From: Lachnospiraceae bacterium | GTDB lineage: Bacteria > Bacillota > Clostridia > Lachnospirales > Lachnospiraceae | Length of the DNA: 6,757 bases | Assembly (NCBI GenBank): GCA_017404585.1 | Contig: JAFRCB010000079.1 | Span: forward strand, 1 to 6,757 | Direction: 5' to 3' | In this document: positions 1 to 5,316 of the stretch, piece by piece | Position numbering within the stretch: the stretch's first letter is position 1 | Layout: each line of letters begins with the position of its first letter | Made by a program: the position numbers and the translations under genes | Notes under the pieces: model-generated | Told to the model about the DNA's origin: nothing | Seen by the model: only the letters and a program-made list of their open reading frames with translations | Database searches by the model: none

Positions 1-943
1 ATTTCAGAAAATCATTGAGCCCCTCCGGATCAGCCGAATCCTTCAGAGTAAAATAGTTTCCGAAGTAATCCTGAAAATATATCTCATTATTATAGAAAGC
101 ATTGTCGAACTCCGCGATAATGCCGTGTCCGCTTGTAAGATCCAGACGATTCGGACCGATCTGGACTTTCTCGGTCAGGAGATAGACTCCGCGGTAATCG
201 CCGTTCACCCACAGATCGACAAACTCGCCTTCTGGGGCAAATGTCAGATCCATCTGCCGGGTGATATCAAAGACAAGTTTGTTGCGGAGCAGCGTGGGGT
301 CACTTGCATTTGCAAGAAGTACCCACGTTTTGGCCCGATCCATTCCGAGGACCATGCGGGCCTCACCGAGTTTCAGCTGATAGCCTTTCTTATCGTACAC
401 TTCCCAGGAAGAATTTCCCCGACCCTTGAACTCGCAGTCGCCTGCCGAGACGAAATTGCTGCCGGGATTCGACGGGTCGGTGAGAACAGTGGTGGCTCCG
501 GTGCTGATCATGTCCTTGTCTTTATGGACGTCGTCCAGCGAGTCGTTCAGTGAGATTTCCAGCGACGGAATTTTCGATCTCCGTATAACAACAGGAACTT
601 CCCGACCGTCTGACAGGGAGGCGATAAAAGCCCCCATGGTACCTGTGATCGTGCGGGCTCCTGTGTCCAGCTGCCCCTCGCTGACCTCTGTGACGTCGCC
701 GGAGTAGTGAATTTTAAGTTCCTCGCCCGCTCCTCCGGGCAGGAAGAGATAGCGGGTCCCTCCATCTGCCTCGAAATCGTAGTAGGGACCTATGGGTTCG
801 CCGCCCATGTTATGAGTCACAGCGAACATTACATTCTCCGGAAGCTCATCTGCCTGCACGACGGACACACAGAAAATAAAGAGTGCGGCCGACACACATA
901 CAAGGATGAGCGGGAGGGTAATTGACAGTTTCTTTTTTATCAT
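1..943 (-). CDS. Secreted CotH-family protein, N-terminal part (runs off the left edge)
   Basis: Reading the minus strand from 943 gives 314 uninterrupted codons to the window edge, so the gene is 3'-partial. Residues 1-31 form a signal peptide: a Lys-rich start (MIKKK), a hydrophobic core, and a likely cleavage after Val-Gln-Ala31. Residues 32-125 look like an extracellular N-terminal region of short beta strands. From about 127 the sequence matches the CotH family: KGRGNSSW (173-180), the Lys-containing strand around YQLKL (188-192), KTWVLLANASDPTLLRNKL (205-223), a VNGDYRGVYLLTEKV block (246-260) and the AEFDN segment (277-281). CotH proteins are atypical kinases; Bacillus CotH phosphorylates spore-coat proteins, but secreted clostridial members are often of unknown role. 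The catalytic Asp residues expected further downstream lie outside the window, so activity cannot be judged. The start at 943 is chosen because GGAG (950-953) lies 6 nt upstream; an in-frame ATG at 955 has no ribosome-binding site. The gene is divergent from the penicillin-binding protein gene. Confidence 0.88.
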   Translation of the reverse strand, partial: MIKKKLSITLPLILVCVSAALFIFCVSVVQADELPENVMFAVTHNMGGEPIGPYYDFEADGGTRYLFLPGGAGEELKIHYSGDVTEVSEGQLDTGARTITGTMGAFIASLSDGREVPVVIRRSKIPSLEISLNDSLDDVHKDKDMISTGATTVLTDPSNPGSNFVSAGDCEFKGRGNSSWEVYDKKGYQLKLGEARMVLGMDRAKTWVLLANASDPTLLRNKLVFDITRQMDLTFAPEGEFVDLWVNGDYRGVYLLTEKVQIGPNRLDLTSGHGIIAEFDNAFYNNEIYFQDYFGNYFTLKDSADPEGLNDFLK

Positions 944-960
944 AGTCTTCTCCATTCGGT

Positions 961-979
961 TGACGCGATGAGCGCGTCA
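961..979. promoter_or_regulatory. Perfect inverted repeat in the CotH-like gene leader
   Basis: TGACGCG, a 5-base spacer ATGAG, then CGCGTCA form perfect 7-bp arms. It sits between the putative start of transcription (about 981) and the Shine-Dalgarno (950-953) of the CotH-like gene. As DNA it could be an operator just downstream of the promoter; as RNA it would be a GC-rich stem-loop at the 5' end of the message. It is not followed by a T-run on either strand, so it is not an intrinsic terminator. Confidence 0.6.
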
Positions 980-987
980 GACAACAG

Positions 988-1015
988 TTTATCACAAAAC
1001 GTAACCAATCGTAAA
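988..1015 (-). promoter_or_regulatory. Candidate sigma-A promoter for the CotH-like gene
   Basis: On the minus strand TTTACG (1010-1015) and GATAAA (988-993) are separated by 16 bp, each matching four of six consensus bases. Transcription would start near 981 and give a leader of roughly 38 nt that begins with the inverted repeat at 961-979. This is a pattern match only; other -35/-10 pairs in this AT-rich stretch cannot be excluded. Confidence 0.4.
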
Positions 1016-1040
1016 TTATTCGCAAAAAACAGAACACGAT

Positions 1041-1068
1041 TTGCACACAAAAGGATGTTAAAAATAAT
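1041..1068 (+). promoter_or_regulatory. Candidate sigma-A promoter for the penicillin-binding protein gene
   Basis: TTGCAC (1041-1046), a 16-bp spacer, and AATAAT (1063-1068, five of six) would start transcription near 1075, leaving a leader of about 58 nt before the TTG start. An 8-bp inverted repeat (ACACGATT at 1034-1041, AATCGTGT at 1066-1073) overlaps both promoter hexamers and could be a repressor site. The leader also holds a 6-bp stem GCTCTG/CAGAGC (1086-1091 with 1099-1104, 7-base loop). Confidence 0.42.
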
Positions 1069-1119
1069 CGTGTAAGAGTTTTTGCGCTCTGACTATGGCA
1101 GAGCTATGTGTTTTCAGTC

Positions 1120-1135
1120 AGGAGGTGACCTATTG
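1120..1135 (+). promoter_or_regulatory. Shine-Dalgarno that fixes a TTG start for the penicillin-binding protein
   Basis: AGGAGG at 1120-1125 is followed after 7 nt by TTG at 1133-1135, the ideal spacing. The next in-frame ATG (1148) is 22 nt from the same AGGAGG, too far, and the in-frame TTG at 1082 has no recognisable ribosome-binding site. The TTG at 1133 is therefore the best start. Confidence 0.8.
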
Positions 1136-3667
1136 AAAATAAATAATATGAATAGGGCCAGAATTCTGGTATTTGCGATATCCGGAGTTACCGTACTGAC
1201 TGCGGCTGTCATGGTTTATCTTGTGTGCGTATTTATGATGGCGCCTTCCATCAGCGTTCTTGACGCGGCTCCTAAATGGTACAGAACGAGTGTCCTTGAC
1301 ACAGACGGGAACGTCACGCTGACTCTTTCCGGGGAGGAATCGAACCGGGTGTACGTGAGTCTGTCGGAGATTCCTGAGGATCTGCAGCATGCATTTGTCG
1401 CCATTGAGGATGAGAGATTTTATGAGCACGGCGGGATTGACGTGTACGGTATCTGCAGAGCCTTTGTCCGCGGAGTGATGCGAGGCGGATTCAATGAAGG
1501 GGCAAGCACGATCACGCAGCAGCTGTTAAAAAATAACGTGTTCGAGGAGTGGACGAGCGAGACGTCATTTGCAGAAAAAGTGGAGCGAAAGCTCCAGGAG
1601 CAGTTCCTCGCAGTCTGCCTTGAGAAGAAAGTTTCCAAGGAGTGGATCCTTGAAAACTATCTGAGCACGATAAACCTCGGGGGAGGAAACTGGGGTGTCG
1701 AGACGGCATCCAGATACTATTTTAATAAAGACGTCTCGGAGCTGACTCTGTCTGAGTCGGCAGTTCTTGCTGCAATTACCAAGAATCCGACGACCTATAA
1801 CCCCAGAAAAAATCCTGAAAATAATGCGTCGCGCAGAGAGATCGTTCTCGACAAGATGCTTGAGCAGGGCTACATCACACCGGGTCAGCGAGATGAGGCC
1901 ATGGCAGATCCCGTCTATGACCGGATCGCTCAGGCTGCAACCGATAACAACAGCTCACAGGAGATCATGAGCTACTTTGAGGACGCACTCCTCTACACTG
2001 TAGTGAACGATCTCATGAATCAGAAGGGCTGTTCCGAGGAGGAAGCATGGGACCTCGTATACAGGGGAGGTCTCACAATCTACTCTACTGAGAACAGCCG
2101 ACTTCAGGCCATCTGTGAGGAGGAAGCAAACAGGAGCGATTATTACTCTTCCGATCCACAGGTGTCTCTGGTCATCCTCGACACGAACACAGGCGCTGTA
2201 TGTGCCATGGTCGGAGGCAGGGGGGCTAAGGAAGCTAATCTTATACTTAACCGGGCGACAATGCTGAAACGTCAGCCGGGCTCGACGATCAAAGTGATCG
2301 GAGAGTATGCGGCAGGCATCGAGAGCGGAGCTTTCACCCTGGGAACGACGATCGATGACGCGAGCTACGCCTATTCCGACGGTACGGAGATCGTGAACAG
2401 CGACGGTCAGTTCAGAGGAATGACGACAGTCCATCAGGCAATCACCAGGTCCAGCAACATTGTGGCGCTTAAGTGCTTTCAGGAGCTTGGCATGGATACG
2501 GTCTGGTCGAGTCTTTCCGATTTCGGCATCACGACGCTGACAGAGGAAGACCGGGTCGAAGCGCTTGCCCTCGGCGGGACCTATGGGGGCGTCACTAATC
2601 TTGAGATGACCGCAGCTTACGGCACCCTTGCCAGAGGCGGTGAGTATATTGAACCTGTGTACTATACGAAGATCGTTGACAGGAACGGTCAGGTGCTGCT
2701 TGAAAAGGTCCCCGAAAAGCACCAGGTGGTCACTCCGGAGACGGCAGCGCTGCTCACGGTCGCTCTCGAGGATGTTCTGGATTCCGGGACGGGCGTTGAC
2801 GCCAATTTCGAGAACATGTCACTGGCGGGAAAGAGCGGCACGACCAACGATGTGCGGGATTCGTGGTTCATCGGCTATTCCCCCTACCTCACATGCGGCA
2901 TCTGGGGAGGGAATGATGACAATTCCGCCCAGGAGAGCGGCGATTATGTGAAGGCAATCTGGAAGTCAGTCATGTCGCGGGCTCACGAGAGTTATGCAAA
3001 TGCAGACTTCACCTCGACCGGTCAGCTTGTCAAATGCATTATATGTACCAAGTGCGGTAAAATTGCCGTCACCGGGCTCTGCGATGTGACGGAGCAGGGC
3101 GATATGACAGCGGTCGAGTATTATGCCGAGGGCACTGAGCCGACCGAAGAGTGCGACTGCCACGTCGCTGTCGAGGTCTGCACCTCTTCCGGCGAGAAGG
3201 CGGGTTCCTACTGCCCGAACACTAAGCGGCACGTTTACCTGCGATCCGCGACTGAAGGCACCGAGGATGCAGCCTACGTAATTCCGGACAACATGAAGGG
3301 AAGCCACTCCTGCAGCGAGCATACGAGTATGTGGAGTCAGTGGTGGAATAACCATAACGGAAATAACGGAAACAGCCACGGAAATGACAGCGGCAGCGGT
3401 CACAGCGGAAATTCCGGCAGCAATGGAAACTCCGGCGGAAGCTGGTGGAGTGACTTCTGGAACGGCGGAAGCGATGATTCCGGAAACGGCAGCTCCGATG
3501 GGAACGGCAGCAGCGATGGCGGCTACGACGGAGGCAGCGGTGGAAGTTCGAACAGCGGCGGAGATGACAACGGTGACTCGGACGGCTACGGCAGCGGGCG
3601 TGAAGACAGCGGCGGTTCTGGCGGCAATTCAGGCCAGGACTGGTGGGACTGGCTGTTCGGGGCGTGA
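1133..3667 (+). CDS. Class A penicillin-binding protein (bifunctional glycosyltransferase/transpeptidase)
   Basis: The 844-residue product polymerises lipid II into glycan strands and cross-links stem peptides outside the membrane. A short cytoplasmic start and one membrane segment (about residues 9-35) anchor it. The GT51 domain follows: EDERFYEHGG (92-101, catalytic Glu92), GASTITQQLLKN (123-134), RKLQEQ (152-157, second Glu156), NLGGGNWG and the ExAxLAAxxxxPxxYxP block. The transpeptidase domain has STIK with nucleophile Ser384 and Lys387, SSN (440-442) and KSGTTND (567-573). All catalytic motifs are intact. Residues 635-727 form a Cys-containing region (Cys635, 638, 641, 650, 674, 676, 683, 694, 727) of a type common at the end of Firmicutes PBP1a-like proteins. 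Residues 734-844 are a low-complexity Gly/Ser/Asn/Asp tail with three Trp clusters. No close downstream partner gene exists; the message probably ends at the terminator at 3797-3835. The PBP1A/2c family is certain; a specific symbol (ponA, pbpF) is not. Confidence 0.96.
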   Translation: MKINNMNRARILVFAISGVTVLTAAVMVYLVCVFMMAPSISVLDAAPKWYRTSVLDTDGNVTLTLSGEESNRVYVSLSEIPEDLQHAFVAIEDERFYEHGGIDVYGICRAFVRGVMRGGFNEGASTITQQLLKNNVFEEWTSETSFAEKVERKLQEQFLAVCLEKKVSKEWILENYLSTINLGGGNWGVETASRYYFNKDVSELTLSESAVLAAITKNPTTYNPRKNPENNASRREIVLDKMLEQGYITPGQRDEAMADPVYDRIAQAATDNNSSQEIMSYFEDALLYTVVNDLMNQKGCSEEEAWDLVYRGGLTIYSTENSRLQAICEEEANRSDYYSSDPQVSLVILDTNTGAVCAMVGGRGAKEANLILNRATMLKRQPGSTIKVIGEYAAGIESGAFTLGTTIDDASYAYSDGTEIVNSDGQFRGMTTVHQAITRSSNIVALKCFQELGMDTVWSSLSDFGITTLTEEDRVEALALGGTYGGVTNLEMTAAYGTLARGGEYIEPVYYTKIVDRNGQVLLEKVPEKHQVVTPETAALLTVALEDVLDSGTGVDANFENMSLAGKSGTTNDVRDSWFIGYSPYLTCGIWGGNDDNSAQESGDYVKAIWKSVMSRAHESYANADFTSTGQLVKCIICTKCGKIAVTGLCDVTEQGDMTAVEYYAEGTEPTEECDCHVAVEVCTSSGEKAGSYCPNTKRHVYLRSATEGTEDAAYVIPDNMKGSHSCSEHTSMWSQWWNNHNGNNGNSHGNDSGSGHSGNSGSNGNSGGSWWSDFWNGGSDDSGNGSSDGNGSSDGGYDGGSGGSSNSGGDDNGDSDGYGSGREDSGGSGGNSGQDWWDWLFGA
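3332..3664 (+). repeat. Low-complexity coding repeat: Gly/Ser/Asn/Asp tail with Trp clusters
   Basis: This stretch encodes the last 111 residues of the penicillin-binding protein. It is built from imperfect short units of GGC, GGA, AGC, AAC and GAT codons, giving runs such as GNSGSNGNSGGS. Trp-rich patches lie at its start (WSQWW), about a third of the way in (SWWSDFW) and at the very end (DWWDWLFGA). The tail is probably disordered and extracellular; the Trp patches might contact the wall or membrane, which is inference. Slippage-prone repeats make length variation between strains likely. Confidence 0.75.
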
Positions 3668-3697
3668 GGCAGGCTTGATCTGGAGAAGTGCCCGAAC

Positions 3698-3726
3698 TTG
3701 ACAATTATAACCGGATGCCTTATCAT
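3698..3726 (+). promoter_or_regulatory. Near-consensus sigma-A promoter for a small RNA
   Basis: A perfect TTGACA (3698-3703), a 17-bp spacer and TATCAT (3721-3726, five of six) make this the best promoter match in the window. It lies 31 bases after the penicillin-binding protein stop and points away from it. No gene with a ribosome-binding site follows; an intrinsic terminator closes the unit about 100 bases later, which indicates an untranslated RNA. Confidence 0.78.
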
Positions 3727-3732
3727 AAAACA

Positions 3733-3834
3733 TGAAAGAGGAACACTGCGACAAGCGGTTGACCTCTGACAAGATTATAGTTGCTTATTTTTCAAGACAA
3801 CCGTCACTTGGCCGAGTGGCGGTTGTTGCTTTTT
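3733..3834 (+). ncRNA. Putative antisense small RNA (type I antitoxin-like)
   Basis: The limits are inferred from the promoter at 3698-3726 and the terminator at 3797-3835, giving about 100 nt. The RNA would fold into a 5' stem-loop (AGAGG 3737-3741 with CCTCT 3763-3767, and an inner CTGC/GCGG stem around GACAA) and the 3' terminator hairpin. Its 3' third is perfectly complementary to the end of the 27-codon ORF on the opposite strand (3804-3887), covering the last ten codons and the stop. Strong constitutive promoter, short length, terminator hairpin and overlap with the 3' end of a tiny ORF are the typical make-up of a type I RNA antitoxin. It carries no convincing ORF of its own. Not matched to a named RNA family. 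Confidence 0.6.
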
Positions 3835-3835
3835 A
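3797..3835 (+). terminator. Intrinsic terminator (small RNA, and probably the penicillin-binding protein message)
   Basis: CAACCGTCACT (3798-3808) pairs with AGTGGCGGTTG (3815-3825) around a 6-base loop. The stem is 11 bp with one G-T wobble and is extended by A3797-T3826. It is followed by TTGC and five T residues (3830-3834). The T-run is only on the plus-strand side, so it works in the plus direction. No other terminator lies between 3667 and here. The stop codon of the minus-strand small ORF (3804-3806) is inside the stem. Confidence 0.85.
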
Positions 3836-3887
3836 CACGGACTGTGATGGTAAAACCAAACACATGGAATGTAAGTGTAATAGGCAT
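3804..3887 (-). CDS. 27-residue small protein, putative type I toxin-like peptide
   Basis: The minus strand from 3887 reads ATG, 26 sense codons, then TGA at 3806-3804. AGGAGG (3895-3900) precedes the ATG with 7-nt spacing and is part of a 13-base perfect match to the 16S anti-Shine-Dalgarno, so translation is very likely intended. The peptide opens MPITLTFHVFG and continues FTITVRVK, then a basic polar end SNNRHSAK. Hydrophobic and polar residues alternate on both sides of Gly11, suggesting an amphipathic beta hairpin rather than the transmembrane helix usual in type I toxins. I do not recognise a named family. The ribosome-binding site is locked in a hairpin, and an antisense RNA overlaps the 3' end. 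These features, not homology, suggest toxin-antitoxin control; a regulatory or signalling peptide is an alternative. It is too short for ordinary gene callers. Confidence 0.7.
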   Translation of the reverse strand: MPITLTFHVFGFTITVRVKSNNRHSAK

Positions 3888-3890
3888 GTA

Positions 3891-3913
3891 ATCACCTCCT
3901 TTCGGAAAGTGAT
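3891..3913 (-). promoter_or_regulatory. Shine-Dalgarno-sequestering hairpin of the small ORF
   Basis: On the minus strand ATCACTTTC (3913-3905) pairs with GGAGGTGAT minus one base (the arm 3899-3891) through nine pairs, two of them G-T wobbles, around a 5-base loop CGAAA. The whole AGGAGG lies in the loop edge and 3' arm, so ribosomes would be excluded when the stem forms. A hidden ribosome-binding site is a hallmark of type I toxin messages. The base pairing is seen directly; its effect on translation is inferred. Confidence 0.65.
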
Positions 3914-3968
3914 GGCCAACCGCCTGCCGCTATGCAGTGCTCCTCGCCCACTTAAAGCGGGTTACATA

Positions 3969-3997
3969 ATGTTAACAAAGTTAACTGTGCTCGTCAA
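3969..3997 (-). promoter_or_regulatory. Candidate promoter for the 27-residue ORF, with an overlapping operator-like dyad
   Basis: On the minus strand TTGACG (3997-3992, five of six) and TAACAT (3974-3969, four of six) are 17 bp apart. Transcription would start near 3961, giving a leader of about 75 nt before the ATG at 3887. Two copies of the palindrome GTTAAC (3971-3976 and 3980-3985) separated by AAA overlap the -10 and spacer and could bind a repressor. Confidence 0.5.
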
Positions 3998-4062
3998 GGG
4001 CAGAAGATACGGTCAATGGGCCGGATGTCTGAAGCAATCTGCGTCCAATTTTACGCAATCTG

Positions 4063-4071
4063 TGGTATCAT
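4063..4071 (+). promoter_or_regulatory. Candidate extended -10 promoter for the pyruvate kinase homologue
   Basis: TGG followed by TATCAT (4066-4071) is an extended -10 element (TGn plus five of six). No good -35 is present at the expected distance. A direct repeat GCAATCTG occurs at 4034-4041 and 4055-4062, 21 bp apart, just upstream. Transcription would begin near 4078, about 80 nt before the start codon. Confidence 0.38.
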
Positions 4072-4159
4072 AAGCACAGAATCAGGAATTCATCGCACAG
4101 AGCGAATCCTAAAGATGTGACTAATGACCAGGCAGCGAATCGACAATCGAGGTGCAATT

Positions 4160-5233
4160 ATGCTGGATATATACGGTACAATCGGACCCGCCTGCCGCGA
4201 GACAGCGGTCCTTCAGAAAATGTTTGAAGCCGGGATGACCGGTATTCGTCTCAATCTCTCGCATGTGACGCTGGAGGAGTCAGCGCCGCTCATAGAGAAC
4301 CTGCATAAAGCTGCCGCGGAGGCAGGGGTGAGTCCCCAGCTTCTTATTGATATGCAGGGACCGGAGCTTCGGGTCGGCAGGATGGACCCCCTGCCCCTGC
4401 ATGAGGGGGAGACGGTATTTCTGGGTAATCAGTGCAGCAATGCGGTGCGGGAAAACGGGTCGATTGAAGATAGTGATGCGACGCCTGGTGATGATAGCCT
4501 ACGACCTCTGCCGAAGGTGCCCGTTCCGGACAGTGTAGTTCCATTCCTCTCGGAGGGCCAGGAGATCCTTCTCGATGATGGAAAGATTCTGCTCACGGTA
4601 TCTGCTCAGGCAGAAGGAGGGGCTTTCTGCAAAGTTCTTCGCGGCGGGACGCTGACAGGCAGAAAGAGCGTCGCACTGCCGGGTGTTTCGATCCGCACGC
4701 CGACGATGACGGAGACCGACCTTGCCAACATCCGCGTCGCAAAAAAATACGGTGTCACGGCGGTCATGCAGCCATTTGTGAGAGACAGGCAGGATATCGA
4801 GACTGTCAGACAGGCTCTTCTTGATGCGGGGGCAGGAGATATAAGGATATTTGCCAAAATAGAAAACATGGACGGAGTAAAATGCCTCGATGAACTGCTT
4901 CCCGTGTCAGATGAGATCGTCATAGCGAGAGGGGATCTCGGAAACGCGGTTCCGCTGTGGGAGCTTCCGGCGGTACAGAAAATGATTGCGGAAAAGTGCC
5001 GGAATGCCGGCGTTCCGTTCATGGTCGTGACCCAGATGCTGGCGTCGATGGAGAAGAGCGCTGTCCCTACCAGAGCGGAGGTTTCAGACATATTTAACGC
5101 GGTCCTCGACGGCGCGGCGTCCGTCATGGTGACGGGAGAGACTGCCGTGGGACAGTATCCGGTGGATGTCATCAGTTATCTTGCGAAGACAGCGGCCTGC
5201 GCAGAGGAATTTCTTCGTGACAGCATTTTCTGA
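4160..5233 (+). CDS. Pyruvate kinase homologue lacking the C-terminal domain
   Basis: Pyruvate kinase transfers phosphate from phosphoenolpyruvate to ADP in the last step of glycolysis. This 357-residue protein carries the A and B domains: TIGPA (7-11), RLNLSH (30-35), IDMQGPELR (63-71), a beta-rich B domain (about 74-180), LPGVSIRTPTMTE, the active-site signature AKIENMDG (232-239; Lys233, metal-binding Glu235), ARGDLG (256-261; Asp259), VTQMLASM (Thr291) and TGETA (325-329). Residues matching those used for Mg, K and substrate binding are present, including Glu69 in GPE, which in the family goes with K dependence. Usual enzymes exceed 470 residues; here translation stops right after the barrel, and the sequence past the stop is not a degraded C domain, so this is a natural short form, not a fresh frameshift. 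The start at 4160 follows GAGG (4149-4152) by 7 nt; an in-frame ATG at 4124 lacks a good site. It may be a second, non-allosteric isozyme or may have another substrate. Confidence 0.9.
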   Translation: MLDIYGTIGPACRETAVLQKMFEAGMTGIRLNLSHVTLEESAPLIENLHKAAAEAGVSPQLLIDMQGPELRVGRMDPLPLHEGETVFLGNQCSNAVRENGSIEDSDATPGDDSLRPLPKVPVPDSVVPFLSEGQEILLDDGKILLTVSAQAEGGAFCKVLRGGTLTGRKSVALPGVSIRTPTMTETDLANIRVAKKYGVTAVMQPFVRDRQDIETVRQALLDAGAGDIRIFAKIENMDGVKCLDELLPVSDEIVIARGDLGNAVPLWELPAVQKMIAEKCRNAGVPFMVVTQMLASMEKSAVPTRAEVSDIFNAVLDGAASVMVTGETAVGQYPVDVISYLAKTAACAEEFLRDSIF

Positions 5234-5316
5234 AGTAATCTCACAGAGAGGTGCCTCAGAGTGCATTCTGAAGTCTGGCAGCAGGGCAGAGGCCACATTC
5301 AAAAGTGATGTATTTC

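Noticed and set aside
846..1046. 66-codon minus-strand frame across the divergent promoter region
   Set aside because: It is out of frame with the CotH-like gene, whose signal peptide and ribosome-binding site fix the true frame.
1086..1104. Stem GCTCTG/CAGAGC in the penicillin-binding protein leader as an attenuator
   Set aside because: The stem is only 6 bp and no clean T-run follows, so a terminator role is not supported.
1955..2722. 255-codon minus-strand open frame opposite the transpeptidase domain
   Set aside because: It is antisense to a conserved domain with intact motifs, has no ribosome-binding site and matches no family; it is a shadow of codon bias.
3222..3704. 160-codon minus-strand frame rich in Arg, Ser and Cys
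   Set aside because: It is the reverse reading of the Gly/Ser/Asn repeat, which gives a biased artificial protein.
3759..3781. Second promoter-like pair TTGACC and TATAGT inside the small RNA
   Set aside because: The spacer is only 11 bp, too short for sigma-A; the 17-bp pair at 3698-3726 is far better.
3891..3903. 13 bases identical to the 3' end of 16S rRNA on the plus strand
   Set aside because: The similarity ends there; no other rRNA sequence is next to it. It is the mirror of an extended Shine-Dalgarno read on the minus strand.
3732..4073. 113-codon plus-strand open frame after the penicillin-binding protein gene
   Set aside because: It has no ribosome-binding site, crosses the intrinsic terminator, and its composition is not protein-like; it is explained by the small RNA and minus-strand ORF.
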